Shown piece by piece: positions 8,393-17,026 of a stretch of DNA of 48,767 nucleotides. Below the pieces are notes generated by a model. The model saw nothing but the letters and a program-made list of their open reading frames with translations, was not told where the DNA came from and did no database searches. Positions within the stretch are counted from its first letter, which is position 1. The number at the start of each line of letters is the position of its first letter. Location: assembly GCF_017744015.1 (NCBI RefSeq), contig NZ_JAGHRA010000022.1, forward strand, positions 1 through 48,767. The letters run 5' to 3'. Origin of the DNA: Paracoccus sp. R12_2 (lineage in GTDB: Bacteria; Pseudomonadota; Alphaproteobacteria; Rhodobacterales; Rhodobacteraceae). A program made the translations under genes and the position numbers.

Positions 8393-9204
8393 TGTTTTCC
8401 CCTGTTGGTCTGCTTGTTGATGATGAAGAACGCGGTCAGCAACACGACGGTGACCATCAGCAGCATGGTCGAGATCGCATTCACCTCGGGCGAGACGCCG
8501 CGCCGCATCTGCGCCAGCATATAGGTCGGCAGGGTGTCCTGTCCCGCCGACTTGACGAATTCGGTGATCACCACGTCATCAAGGCTGATGACGAAGGCCA
8601 GCATCGCCCCCGCGATGATGCCGGGCGTCAGCAAGGGCAGCGTGACATGCCGGAACGCCTGCCGCGGCGTGGCGTAAAGATCGGCCGCCGCCGCCTCCAG
8701 CGTGGCGTCCATGCCTTCCAGCCGGGCCGAGATCGGCAGATAGGCAAAGGGCACGCAGAATGCGGCATGCGCCGCGATCAGATAGCCAAGACCCTGATAG
8801 CCGGTGAACTGCCGGACACTGGCAAAGAAGATCAGCAACGCCACCGCCGTCACGATCTCGGGGACCATCAGCGGCTGGTTGATCGCCATATAGACCACCG
8901 CCCTGCCCTTCATGCGACGGTTGCGCACGACGCCCACCGCCGCCAGCGTCGCCAGGGTCGTGGCCAGCGCCGAGGCGCAGGCGGCGATCACCACCGACCG
9001 CAGCGCGGCGGCCTTGACGGTTTCATTGGCCCATGCCCGGCCAAACCAGTCCAGCGAAAAGCCGCCCCAGACGGCCACCGAGTCCCCGCCATTGAAGCTG
9101 TAGGCAACCAGTGTCGCGATCGGCAGATACAGCAACACGAACACCCCCACGGCGACGGTCGCAAAGCCCGGCAGCCGGGTCGGATCGAAACGCCGCTCAG
9201 CCAT
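8389..9204 (-). CDS. Polyamine-type ABC transporter permease (PotC/PotI family)
   Basis: Inner-membrane permease of about 271 aa with six hydrophobic segments and the EAA-loop sequence (EAAAADLYATPRQAFRHVTLPLLTPGI) that contacts the ATPase. The C-terminal DDVVITEFVKSAGQDTLPTYMLAQMRRGVSPEVNAIST is characteristic of PotC. The reading frame extends to an ATG at 9237, but MAERRFDP at 9204 is a more natural start, overlapping the preceding permease gene by eight bases. It forms the channel together with the product of the upstream permease gene. Short overlaps throughout the four genes indicate one transcript. Confidence 0.83.
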   Translation of the reverse strand: MAERRFDPTRLPGFATVAVGVFVLLYLPIATLVAYSFNGGDSVAVWGGFSLDWFGRAWANETVKAAALRSVVIAACASALATTLATLAAVGVVRNRRMKGRAVVYMAINQPLMVPEIVTAVALLIFFASVRQFTGYQGLGYLIAAHAAFCVPFAYLPISARLEGMDATLEAAAADLYATPRQAFRHVTLPLLTPGIIAGAMLAFVISLDDVVITEFVKSAGQDTLPTYMLAQMRRGVSPEVNAISTMLLMVTVVLLTAFFIINKQTNRGKQ

Positions 9205-10096
9205 CGGCCCGCCCTGCCCCGCCCAGAACCCTGACATAGACCGTCAGCGCCAGCCCCACCACGATCAGCAACAGCACCGCCAGCGCGGCGCCAAGCGGCC
9301 AGTTCTGCCCCTGCCCGAATTGCAGTTCGATGAAGTTGCCGATCATCATGTTCTTGCCGCCGCCCAGAACGCGCGGCGTGACATAGGCCCCCAGCGACGG
9401 CACGAACACAAGGATCGACCCCGCAAGGATGCCCGGCCGGATCACCGGCAGCACCACATGCCACAACGCCTGCCAGCGATTTGCGAACAGGTCATAGGCG
9501 GCTTCCAGCAGCCTGGTGTCGAACCGGTCGATGGCCGCATACATCGGCAGCACCATCATCGGCAGATAGACATAGGCCATGCCGATCAGCACCGCCGTGT
9601 CGGTATAAAGGATCTGCAACGGCACGCCGATCACCCCCAGCTTCAGCAGCATCTGGTTCAGCAGCCCCTCGTTGCGGATGATCTCGTTGATGGCGATGGT
9701 CCGGATCAGCAGATTGGTCCAGAACGGGATGGTGATCAGGAACAGCCACAACGCCCGGCGGTCGGGCGGCCGCGTGGCGATGAACCACGCCGTCGGCAGG
9801 CCAAGCAGGAAGGTGATCACCGCCGTCAGGACCGACAGCTTCACCGACCGCCAGAAGATGGTCATGTGCGCGTCCGCCCATCCCAGCGTGTCGTCGAAGA
9901 TGTCACGGGTCAGAAAGACCTGTTCCCACGCCTGGGTGGTGAAGGGCCGCTGGACACCGGAATAGTCGCCCGGCGTCATGAAGGAATAGACCAGCACGAT
10001 CAGCAAGGGCCCGATCGACCCGATCAGCAGCAGCGCCAGCGCGGGTGCGGCAAGGCTCCAGGAGGTGCGGTTGGCCTGCCCCTGCCCCGCGCTCAT
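9197..10096 (-). CDS. Polyamine-type ABC transporter permease (PotB/PotH family)
   Basis: Inner-membrane permease of 299 aa. Hydrophobic helices begin at [25 protein letters not shown], and five more follow. Family signatures include [17 protein letters not shown], the EAA loop ([26 protein letters not shown]), and [21 protein letters not shown] near the C-terminus, the usual PotB ending. It overlaps the ATPase gene by four bases and the second permease by eight. With that partner it forms the heterodimeric membrane channel of a polyamine or related amine importer. Confidence 0.85.
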   Translation of the reverse strand: MSAGQGQANRTSWSLAAPALALLLIGSIGPLLIVLVYSFMTPGDYSGVQRPFTTQAWEQVFLTRDIFDDTLGWADAHMTIFWRSVKLSVLTAVITFLLGLPTAWFIATRPPDRRALWLFLITIPFWTNLLIRTIAINEIIRNEGLLNQMLLKLGVIGVPLQILYTDTAVLIGMAYVYLPMMVLPMYAAIDRFDTRLLEAAYDLFANRWQALWHVVLPVIRPGILAGSILVFVPSLGAYVTPRVLGGGKNMMIGNFIELQFGQGQNWPLGAALAVLLLIVVGLALTVYVRVLGGAGRADG

Positions 10097-11142
10097 TCCG
10101 CCTCCAGGATCTGGACGGCTTCGGCGGGCAGGCGTAGCCCGATCCGCTGTCCGCTTTCCGGCAGGTCGATGGTCGCCGGCTGGCGCAGCGCGATCCGGGT
10201 TCCGTCCTCCATCCGCGCCATGATCTGCACGGCATTGCCCAGATAGACCGTATCGGTCACCTCGGCCGACAGCGCGGCGCCGGGCTCCAGCAGGATATCC
10301 TCGGGCCGGATCGCCAGCGTCGCGGGACCGGGATTGGCGGGTGCGGCCAGGCTGATGCGATGATCGCCGATCCGCGCCGCCCCGTCCGCGACGGTGACCG
10401 GCAGGAAATTGCTTTCGCCGATGAACCCCGCGACAAAGCGGTTGGCCGGGTGGGCATAGATCTTGCGCGGGGTGCCGATCTGCTGGACGCGGCCCGCCGA
10501 CATGACCGCGATGCGGTCCGACATGGTCAGCGCCTCTTCCTGGTCGTGGGTCACGAACACGAAGGTGATGCCGGTCTCGCGCTGCAACCGCTTCAACTCG
10601 ATCTGCATTTCCTTGCGCAGCTTCAGATCCAGCGCCGACAGCGGTTCATCCAGCAGCAGGACACGCGGCTCGGGCGCCAGCGCGCGGGCCAGTGCCACCC
10701 GCTGCTGCTGGCCGCCCGACAGCTGCGCGACCGGGCGTCCGGCAAAATCCTGCATCCTGACCAGCGCCAGCATCCGGTCCACGCGCGATTCACGTTTCGC
10801 GCGCGCGATGCCCTGCATCTTCAGGCCGAAGCCGACATTCTGCGCCACGCTCAGATGCGGGAACAGCGCGTAGGACTGAAACACCGTGTTGATCGGACGG
10901 CGATTGGGCGGCAGCGCGGTCACGTCCTGATCGCCCAGAAGAATGCGCCCGCCGGTCGGCGTCTCGAACCCCGCCAGCAGCCGCAGAAGCGTGGTCTTGC
11001 CGCAGCCCGACGGCCCCAGCAGCGTGAAGAACGACCCGCCCTCGATCGTCAGCGTCACATCGGCCAGTGCGTGGACGGCAGCGGCGCCATGGCCGAACCG
11101 CTTGCTGGCACCCTTGACGTAAACCCGTGTCGCCTCGTCCAT
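10093..11142 (-). CDS. Polyamine-type ABC transporter ATP-binding protein (PotA/PotG family)
   Basis: A 349-aa ATPase with Walker A (GPSGCGKTT, about residues 43-51), Q-loop ([10 protein letters not shown]), ABC signature (LSGGQQQR), Walker B ([12 protein letters not shown]) and the H-loop (FVTHDQEEA). A C-terminal TOBE domain follows (SNFLPVTV to the end), as in PotA, MalK and related importers. It is the first gene of the operon and would power import by the two permeases and the periplasmic binding protein downstream. A 119-base gap with a strong hairpin separates it from the OmpA-family gene upstream, so its own promoter probably lies there. Confidence 0.87.
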   Translation of the reverse strand: MDEATRVYVKGASKRFGHGAAAVHALADVTLTIEGGSFFTLLGPSGCGKTTLLRLLAGFETPTGGRILLGDQDVTALPPNRRPINTVFQSYALFPHLSVAQNVGFGLKMQGIARAKRESRVDRMLALVRMQDFAGRPVAQLSGGQQQRVALARALAPEPRVLLLDEPLSALDLKLRKEMQIELKRLQRETGITFVFVTHDQEEALTMSDRIAVMSAGRVQQIGTPRKIYAHPANRFVAGFIGESNFLPVTVADGAARIGDHRISLAAPANPGPATLAIRPEDILLEPGAALSAEVTDTVYLGNAVQIMARMEDGTRIALRQPATIDLPESGQRIGLRLPAEAVQILEAE

Positions 11143-11209
11143 CCCGATCCCCCTCTGAGCGGAAAGATTGCGTCAGCCGGGTCAGAACTTGCAAGCATCG
11201 AAATGTGAA

Positions 11210-11233
11210 GACGGGCGGCCAGCGCCGCCCGTC
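11210..11233 (-). terminator. Terminator hairpin after the OmpA-family gene
   Basis: Perfect 10-base stem (GACGGGCGGC with GCCGCCCGTC) around a four-base loop, 28 bases past the stop of the OmpA-family gene. Read on the minus strand it is followed by a short T-rich stretch (TTCACATTTC), consistent with a rho-independent terminator. Confidence 0.65.
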
Positions 11234-11261
11234 CCCGGTCGTTCGTGGCCGTGATCCGCGT

Positions 11262-13337
11262 TCAGTCGGCCGATGCCTGCTGCAGCAGATCGGTGATCCT
11301 GCGAACCGAAGCGCGGCGGTTCTGGCGCACATCGCCTTCGCGCCGGACCTGCAGATATTGCTCACCATAGCCCTGCACGACCATGTTCTCGGGCGGCACA
11401 TCGAAATACTCGGTCAGGGCCAGGGCCACCGATTCCGCACGGCGATCCGACAGGGCAAGGTTCGCCGCGTCCGACCCGACCGTGTCGGTATGGCCTTCGA
11501 TCAGGAACACCTCGCCCGAGTTCTCGGCGATCGACTCGCGCAGCGCGTTGCCCAATGTCGACAGCTGCTTTGCCTGATCGGGGCTGATCGCGGCCGAACC
11601 GGTGTCGAAGGTGATGCCGCTGATGGCGACCGGCGCCACCAGCGCGCGCACCTGAGGGATGTCCCGGATCTGCGCCAGCGAAAAGCGGCGGTCAACATTC
11701 GCCTCGCGGCGCAGCGCCTCGCGCAGCTGATCCTCGTTCATTTCGCCAGCGCTGCCGTTCGACGTCGCAGCCGGCGCGGGCAGGCTGGCGATATCGACGG
11801 GCTGCGCGCTGGTATCGTCGATCAGCCGCGTCGTCGTGCCATCGGCCGAGACCAGCGTGCGGCGCAGCACCCGCAGATCGGCGTCACGAATGGTGACGAC
11901 CTTGCTGCCGTCCTGACGCGTGACGATGGTGCGCGACGACCCGTCGTCGAAATTCTCGGTCGCCACGGTCGATCCCGGCTGCCGCAGCAGCGCGACCTCG
12001 TCCTTGATGACCTGCTGGCTGCCATCGGGCCGCGTCACCACAACCCGGTCCGGCGTGCTGAGCGAGACCTGCCGGTTGTTGTTCAACATCGCGCCGACCG
12101 CCAATGCGCCCGCACCCAGAAGCAGCGCTTTGGTCAGATCGTTATCGTCGTCGTCGTCATCCTCGCGGCTGCGTGCCTCGGCCTCGGACTGGCCGGTGGC
12201 CGCGCCAAGCGCCTCGCTGAGACTGGTCGCGAAATCCTCGGCAGACGAACGGCTGTTGTCCTCGGTCACCTGCTCTTCGGTGATCTCGGCATCGCTGCTG
12301 GCATCGTCGTCAAGGGCTGCGGCCTTCGGGGCCTCGGACGCTTCGGCAGCCTCCTTGGCGGCCTCGGTTTCCTTTGCATCGGCCTCGGGGGCTTCTGCGC
12401 TTTCCTCGGTCGCCTCGGCGTCCTGTTCGGCGCCCTCAGCGCCCGACTGTTCCTGCTCCAGCGCCTCGGCCAGCGGGTCCTGATCGGTCGCAGCTTCGCC
12501 GTCGGTGGTGTCGGCAGCCTCGTCGGTCATGTCCTCGGCGGGCTGATCCATATCCGCCGGCGCGCCATCCGCCTGCGCGTCACTGTCTTCGGCTTCGCTG
12601 GCCTCCTGCTCCGCCGCGAGGGCCTCGGCCAGCGGATCCTGATCGGTCTCGGCCTCCTCGGCTGCGGGTTCAGAGCCTGTGGTCTCGTCGGTCATCTCTT
12701 CGGCGGGCTCCGCCTCCGCCTGCGCCTCGCTGGCAGCTTCGGGCGCATCGGCCTGTTCTGCCTCCAGCGCCTCGGCCAGCGGATCGCCGACCGGCTCTGC
12801 CGCGTCCGAGGTTTCGGCGGCGGCATCTTCCTCGGGGGCGACCTCACCGGCCGTCATGTCGTCGGCTGCCATATCATCGGCGGCACCCTCTGCGGACGAC
12901 GCTTCGCTGGCTGCATCGGCGGGTTCGGCCGCTGGCTGCTCGGTTGCGTCCTGCTCCTCGGCCATGGGCTCGGGCTGCGCATCCATCGCGCCTTCGTCCA
13001 CAGTCTCCTCTGCGGGTTGCGCCTCTTCGGCGGGTTCTTCCACCGGCGCCGCGGCCTCGGCTGCCGGCTGAGGCTCCTCTGCGGCAGCTTCCGCCTCGGC
13101 CTCGGCCTGCCCGGCGGCGTCCCCGACTTCAGCGCCAGCTTCTTCCTGCTGCGCCAAGGCGTCCGCCAGCGGGTCTTCCGCCCCCTCGGGTTGCTGCTCC
13201 GCCTCGGGCGGCAGCACTTCGGGTTGCTGTTGCTGAGCCTCGCCTTCCACGGCGGCGGTCTGTGCCATCGCAAGATGCGGGGCCATCAGCGACAGGCATG
13301 CCGCTATGGCGGTGGTGTTGTGAATGATGCGGCGCAT
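11262..13337 (-). CDS. OmpA-family protein with long acidic repeat region
   Basis: A 691-aa cell-envelope protein. The start at 13337 gives a signal peptide (MRRIIHNTTAIAACLSLMAPHLAMA). Residues from about 25 to 370 are almost entirely Ala, Glu, Asp, Gln and Pro, with four copies of a DPLAEAL-like heptad separated by acidic spacers. A hydrophobic stretch (LTKALLLGAGALAVGAML) follows at about residue 400. A central part contains short repeated strands (RVVVTRPDGSQQVI, RTIVTRQDGSKVV). The C-terminal OmpA domain (about 580-691) has ITFDTGSAAI, LIEGHTDTVGSD, LSDRRAESVA and VVQGYGE, which bind peptidoglycan. A role in tethering or spacing the envelope is plausible. The acidic region makes the opposite strand look like a long open frame, which is an artefact of composition. 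Confidence 0.85.
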   Translation of the reverse strand: MRRIIHNTTAIAACLSLMAPHLAMAQTAAVEGEAQQQQPEVLPPEAEQQPEGAEDPLADALAQQEEAGAEVGDAAGQAEAEAEAAAEEPQPAAEAAAPVEEPAEEAQPAEETVDEGAMDAQPEPMAEEQDATEQPAAEPADAASEASSAEGAADDMAADDMTAGEVAPEEDAAAETSDAAEPVGDPLAEALEAEQADAPEAASEAQAEAEPAEEMTDETTGSEPAAEEAETDQDPLAEALAAEQEASEAEDSDAQADGAPADMDQPAEDMTDEAADTTDGEAATDQDPLAEALEQEQSGAEGAEQDAEATEESAEAPEADAKETEAAKEAAEASEAPKAAALDDDASSDAEITEEQVTEDNSRSSAEDFATSLSEALGAATGQSEAEARSREDDDDDDNDLTKALLLGAGALAVGAMLNNNRQVSLSTPDRVVVTRPDGSQQVIKDEVALLRQPGSTVATENFDDGSSRTIVTRQDGSKVVTIRDADLRVLRRTLVSADGTTTRLIDDTSAQPVDIASLPAPAATSNGSAGEMNEDQLREALRREANVDRRFSLAQIRDIPQVRALVAPVAISGITFDTGSAAISPDQAKQLSTLGNALRESIAENSGEVFLIEGHTDTVGSDAANLALSDRRAESVALALTEYFDVPPENMVVQGYGEQYLQVRREGDVRQNRRASVRRITDLLQQASAD

Positions 13338-13460
13338 CGGTGCCCTCCTGTATCGTCCGGCGTCGCGGACAAAGTCATCTGCAACCGAACAGTCGGCAGC
13401 AAAGGGCAGTTCCAAACGATCCCGTGACCGGGCGCCATTCCGCCGTCCCCGGCCTTGCGA

Positions 13461-14225
13461 TCAATGCGTCAGGACGCGCGCCAGAAAGCTCTGGGTGCGT
13501 TCGTTGCGGGGGTTGTCGAAGACCTGTTCGGGCGTCCCCTCCTCGGTGATCTCGCCCTTGTGGATATAGATCACGCGGTCCGCGACCTCGCGGGCAAAGC
13601 TCATCTCGTGGGTGACGATCATCATCGTCATCCCCTCGCGCGCCAACTCGCGCATCGCGTCCAGAACCTCGCCGATCATCTCGGGGTCCAGCGCCGAAGT
13701 CGGCTCGTCGAACAGCATCAGCCGCGGCTCCATCGCCAGCGCCCGCGCCAGCGCGACCCGCTGCTGCTGCCCACCCGACAGCTGCGACGGGAATTTCCGC
13801 GCCTGATCGGTGATGCCGACCCGATCCAGCAGCCGCATCGCGGTGTCCTCGGCCTGCTGCCGGCTGACATTGCGCACCCGCATCGGCGCCAGCATCACGT
13901 TGTCGATGACGCTGAGATGCGGAAACAGGTTGAACTGCTGGAAGACCATCCCGACCTCGGTGCGGATCGCCTGCAACGCGCCGCCGGACTTGCCGTCGGG
14001 TTTCAGAAGATTGCCATCCACCTCGATCTGGCCGCGCTGGAATTCCTCCAGCCCGTTCACGCAGCGGATCAGGGTCGATTTGCCCGATCCGCTGGCGCCG
14101 ATCACCACCACCACCTCACCGGGTGCCACCTGCAGATCGATATCCTTCAGCACATGCAGGCTGCCGAAATGCTTGTTCAGCCCCTCGATGCGGACGATCG
14201 GCGCCTTGTCGTCGTCTTGGCTCAT
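13461..14225 (-). CDS. Polar amino acid ABC transporter ATP-binding protein (GlnQ family)
   Basis: ATPase of 254 aa with Walker A ([18 protein letters not shown]), where CVNGLE is the signature of the polar amino acid group. Also present are [13 protein letters not shown], the ABC signature LSGGQQQR, Walker [16 protein letters not shown] and the H-loop IVTHEMSFA. The C-terminal [19 protein letters not shown] is typical of GlnQ/HisP/OccP. It overlaps the permease gene by four bases and closes a binding protein-permease-ATPase operon. Glutamine, glutamate or another polar amino acid is likely; the ATPase gives no finer specificity. Confidence 0.88.
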   Translation of the reverse strand: MSQDDDKAPIVRIEGLNKHFGSLHVLKDIDLQVAPGEVVVVIGASGSGKSTLIRCVNGLEEFQRGQIEVDGNLLKPDGKSGGALQAIRTEVGMVFQQFNLFPHLSVIDNVMLAPMRVRNVSRQQAEDTAMRLLDRVGITDQARKFPSQLSGGQQQRVALARALAMEPRLMLFDEPTSALDPEMIGEVLDAMRELAREGMTMMIVTHEMSFAREVADRVIYIHKGEITEEGTPEQVFDNPRNERTQSFLARVLTH

Positions 14226-14893
14226 TGTCCCACCAATCCCTTGCGTTCCAGAAGCCGCAGACCGGCCGACAGCGACAGCGTGATCGCCAGATACAGGACG
14301 GCGACCATCAGATAGACCTCAAGCGCGGTGAAGGTCGTGGCGATATAGATCTGCCCCTGGCGCACCAGTTCGCCCACCCCGATCACCGCGAACAGCGAGG
14401 TGTCCTTGATGCTGATGATGCCCTGATTGCCAAGCGCCGGGATCATCCGCCGGAAGGCCTGCGGCCAGATGACAAAGCGGAACGTGTCGATCCGCGTCAG
14501 GCCCAGGGACAATCCCGCCTCGCGCTGACCGCGTTCGATGGACTGCACGCCGCCGCGCACGATCTCCGAGATATAGGCCCCCGAATTGACCGCGATCGCG
14601 GCGATCCCCGCCGTCACCGCATCGATCGGCCCGCCCAGGATCTGCGGCAGCCCGTAGAAGATGAACAGCACCTGGACCAGAACCGGCGTGCCGCGAAAGA
14701 CCTCGATATAGATGATCGCGATCCAGCGCAGCCACGCCATCGGGCTGATCCGCAGAAGTCCGAAGATGATGCCGATGACAAAGCCGATGGCCAGACCCAC
14801 GCCCGAAATCAGCAGCGTGTAGGGTATGCCCTTCAGCAGATACGGGATCGAATCGAACGCCGCCTGCCAGTCGAATTGAAATGTGCTGTCCAA
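14222..14893 (-). CDS. Polar amino acid ABC transporter permease (GlnP/HisM family)
   Basis: Inner-membrane permease of 223 aa with about five hydrophobic segments. It begins with a long N-terminal helix region ([20 protein letters not shown]) and has the family signatures [38 protein letters not shown] (EAA loop with G-Q-x-E-A) and [19 protein letters not shown]. It probably forms a homodimer because only one permease gene is present. A strong hairpin lies in the 74-base gap after the binding-protein gene, and the stop overlaps the ATPase start. Confidence 0.87.
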   Translation of the reverse strand: MDSTFQFDWQAAFDSIPYLLKGIPYTLLISGVGLAIGFVIGIIFGLLRISPMAWLRWIAIIYIEVFRGTPVLVQVLFIFYGLPQILGGPIDAVTAGIAAIAVNSGAYISEIVRGGVQSIERGQREAGLSLGLTRIDTFRFVIWPQAFRRMIPALGNQGIISIKDTSLFAVIGVGELVRQGQIYIATTFTALEVYLMVAVLYLAITLSLSAGLRLLERKGLVGQ

Positions 14894-14928
14894 GTGATCC
14901 GCTCCGTGACAGGACCCGCGTCATGGTG

Positions 14929-14953
14929 GCGCCGCCCGTCAGCCGGGCGGCGC
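14929..14953 (-). terminator. Intra-operon hairpin between binding protein and permease genes
   Basis: Perfect 10-base stem (GCGCCGCCCG with CGGGCGGCGC) around a five-base loop. It sits between the highly expressed binding-protein gene and the permease gene. Such hairpins often attenuate transcription or protect the 3' end of the binding-protein mRNA. No T-run is evident. Confidence 0.5.
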
Positions 14954-14967
14954 ATGGTGCCCGAAGA

Positions 14968-15726
14968 TTATTCGGTACTTTCGCCGAACCATTTCGCGTG
15001 GATCTCGTCATAGGTGCCGTCCTCGCGCATCGCGGCCAGCGCCTCGTTGGCGGGTTCCAGCAGTTCGCTGCCCTTGACGAAGGCGATCCCGTATTGCTGA
15101 CCCTCGTACAGCGGGCCGACGACCTTCACGCGACCCTCGCCGCGGGTCTGCGCGAAATAGGCCACGTTCGGCGCGTCATAGAAGACCGCGTCCACGCTGC
15201 CGCCCATCAGCGCCATATACATGTCGCTGGAGCCGGGATAGGGCGTGATCTCGGCGTCCTCGCCCAGATTTTCGGTCAGATAGTCGAAGCTGGTCGATCC
15301 GATCTTGGTGCCGATCGTCATGCCGGCCAGATCCTCGACGGATTCGACATCGTCGTTATCGGCGGCGACCAGGATTTTCAGGCCGCTGTCGTAATACGGG
15401 TCCGAGAAATCGACGATCTCGCCGCGTTCCTCGGTGATGGTGATCCCGGCGATCGCGATGTCCACATTGCCAGTCTGCACGGCCGGAATGATGCCATTGA
15501 AGTCCATCGTGTTCAGATCGTATTCGAACCCGGCGCGGTTCGCGATCTCGGCGATGATGTCCATGTCGAAGCCGATCATCTCGCCGCTTTCCTGATCCAG
15601 CATCTCGAACGGAACGAAGCTGGGGTCGGTCGCGACCTTGGCCGTCTGCGCGGTTGCCATGCCGGCGCTCATCGCGCCCAGACCGATGCAACCCGCCAGT
15701 GCCAGAGACTTGAATTCGCGTATCAT
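14968..15726 (-). CDS. Polar amino acid ABC transporter substrate-binding protein
   Basis: Periplasmic protein of 252 aa with a Sec signal peptide ([22 protein letters not shown]). The mature part follows the family-3 binding-protein pattern: [55 protein letters not shown] segments and [14 protein letters not shown]. The arginine that usually holds the ligand carboxylate would be in the TEER stretch. It is first in its operon and lies 129 bases from the replicase gene, both on the minus strand. The ligand is probably glutamine, glutamate or a related amino acid. Confidence 0.87.
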   Translation of the reverse strand: MIREFKSLALAGCIGLGAMSAGMATAQTAKVATDPSFVPFEMLDQESGEMIGFDMDIIAEIANRAGFEYDLNTMDFNGIIPAVQTGNVDIAIAGITITEERGEIVDFSDPYYDSGLKILVAADNDDVESVEDLAGMTIGTKIGSTSFDYLTENLGEDAEITPYPGSSDMYMALMGGSVDAVFYDAPNVAYFAQTRGEGRVKVVGPLYEGQQYGIAFVKGSELLEPANEALAAMREDGTYDEIHAKWFGESTE

Positions 15727-15855
15727 CTTTTCCCCTTTTCCCTGTCTGAAGACGGCGGATCTTCACCCGCCATTTATCACCGGGTAGCATGTCGGGGGGC
15801 CGGGACAGCGTCAACCGCATTTCCCAAGCTGTTGTTCCTGAATGATTTAATTGCC

Positions 15856-16530
15856 TCAAAGCGTGTCGATGACGACATCCGCGATGCTGCCGTCATGGCG
15901 TCGCGCGGCGATCTTCAGCCGTCCCAGAAGATGCGTGCGCACATAGGTCGCATGAAACCGCGACGGCGCGATCAGGGTCAGCCGCCCCTCGGCGATCCCG
16001 GCCTCGCGCAGCGCCCGGAACCAGGCGTCGCACAGCGCCGGGTCCTCGTCGGCAAGCCGGTCACAGATGGCAGGCCAGACGCCGTCGCCCGGCACCGGAT
16101 CGGGCCTGCGGAACGGAACCACGGTGCTGTCCGCGGGCTGCGGCCCCTGTCCGACGCGGGCCACGAAATCCTCGCCGATATGGGTCCATTCGGGGCGCGT
16201 ATCCAGCATGATCCGTTCCAGATCCAGCCCCAGGACCGAGACCCTGCCGCGGGCCCCTGCCCGCTTGACCTGAACCCAGCCAAGTCCGCGCAGACGCGCC
16301 ATGTCGCGCTTGACGGTGCGTTCGTCCACGCACCACAGCCGGGCGATCTCGCGCTGTCCCGTGGCAAGTTCGTTGCGCTGCCAGTTGTAGCGTGTGGTGA
16401 TCAGCGCCATCAGTCGCAGGATCAGCCGTTGCCGGTGCTGGTCACCGGCCAGCGCATGGGCCATCATCGCCGACAGGATGTCGTATTTTTTCGCCGCGGC
16501 CTCCCGGCCGACGGGTCGGATCACCTGCAT
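15856..16530 (-). CDS. Plasmid replication initiator with DnaA-N-like domain
   Basis: A 224-aa protein. The first half contains a winged-helix region (LATGQREIARLWCVDERTVKRDMARLRGLGW, about residues 56-87). The second half resembles DnaA domain I: tryptophan in VWPAICDRL, DAWFRALREAG, then LTLIAPSRFHATYVRTHLLGRL, matching the W-F-x-x-L and PxxF-x-x-x-V pattern. This is the build of the DnaA-like plasmid replicases described in Rhodobacterales. ATG at 16530 is preferred over GTG at 16533 because AGGAG lies five bases before it. It faces parA across about 500 bases that hold direct repeats, the expected arrangement for an origin. It lacks an AAA+ domain, so it is not DnaA itself. Confidence 0.72.
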   Translation of the reverse strand: MQVIRPVGREAAAKKYDILSAMMAHALAGDQHRQRLILRLMALITTRYNWQRNELATGQREIARLWCVDERTVKRDMARLRGLGWVQVKRAGARGRVSVLGLDLERIMLDTRPEWTHIGEDFVARVGQGPQPADSTVVPFRRPDPVPGDGVWPAICDRLADEDPALCDAWFRALREAGIAEGRLTLIAPSRFHATYVRTHLLGRLKIAARRHDGSIADVVIDTL

Positions 16531-17026
16531 CACTGCTCCTGCCGGTCATACACCGGCTGCCCTTGCCATGCCGCCTTGCTGCGGCCTTTCTGCCTCGATG
16601 GCCTGGGGGGTCTTTGCCACCCTGTCTGGTGTCTTGGCCGAACGACCGCAACGCTTTTCGCCATCCTTACCGCATTTGCGTCCTGAAATCCGATTCTGTC
16701 AAGAACTTTGCTTGACCGGATCTTTTCCTGTCCCGATCCTGATTGAAAAATCGGTATCACTGGTATTGGGTGACGCCTTGGGTGTCCCCTGATATCACGC
16801 CGATGTCCCCCAATCTGTGGTGGGCGCCGTTTCTGCGTCCCCCATTTGTGGCGCCCTGTCCGATTGCTGGACGCTGCGCCGGATGCGGGCCGATTCGCCG
16901 ATATGGGCCGCGATTCGCGCCTTGGCGGTCGATGCTGCCCTGATTGAAAACCTCTTTTGCCAAAAGCGCAAATTCGGCGTAAAAGCAGAGATGGCAGTAA
17001 TCAACGTCCTTCAAGACAGGCACAAC
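16531..17026. other. Candidate replication origin and divergent promoter region
   Basis: A gene-free stretch of about 500 bases between the divergent replicase and parA genes. The part at 16700-16780 is relatively A+T rich for this DNA (TGATTGAAAAATCGGTATC). It is followed by three degenerate direct repeats at 16784-16855, listed separately. The part next to parA also contains in-frame codons upstream of the chosen parA start. An origin is the usual content of this position in plasmid rep-par modules, but function is inferred. Confidence 0.5.
16784..16855 (+). repeat. Three degenerate iteron-like direct repeats
   Basis: Repeats begin with GTCCCC at 16784, 16805 and 16837. The last two share GTCCCCCA, TGTGG and GGCGCC (16805-16828 and 16837-16855); the first ends CACGCC. 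Spacing is 21 and 32 bases. They lie upstream of the replicase start and could be its binding sites. Confidence 0.45.

Noticed and set aside
11127..13427. A 766-codon open frame on the plus strand
   Set aside because: It is the antisense of the OmpA-family gene. The Ala/Glu/Asp-rich codons of that gene leave few stops on the other strand, and the translation (Gly/Leu/Arg rich) has no domain.
14929..14953. The hairpin as the end of the binding-protein operon
   Set aside because: The permease and ATPase genes follow on the same strand and clearly belong to the same transporter, so it is more likely an attenuator or mRNA stabiliser than a full stop.
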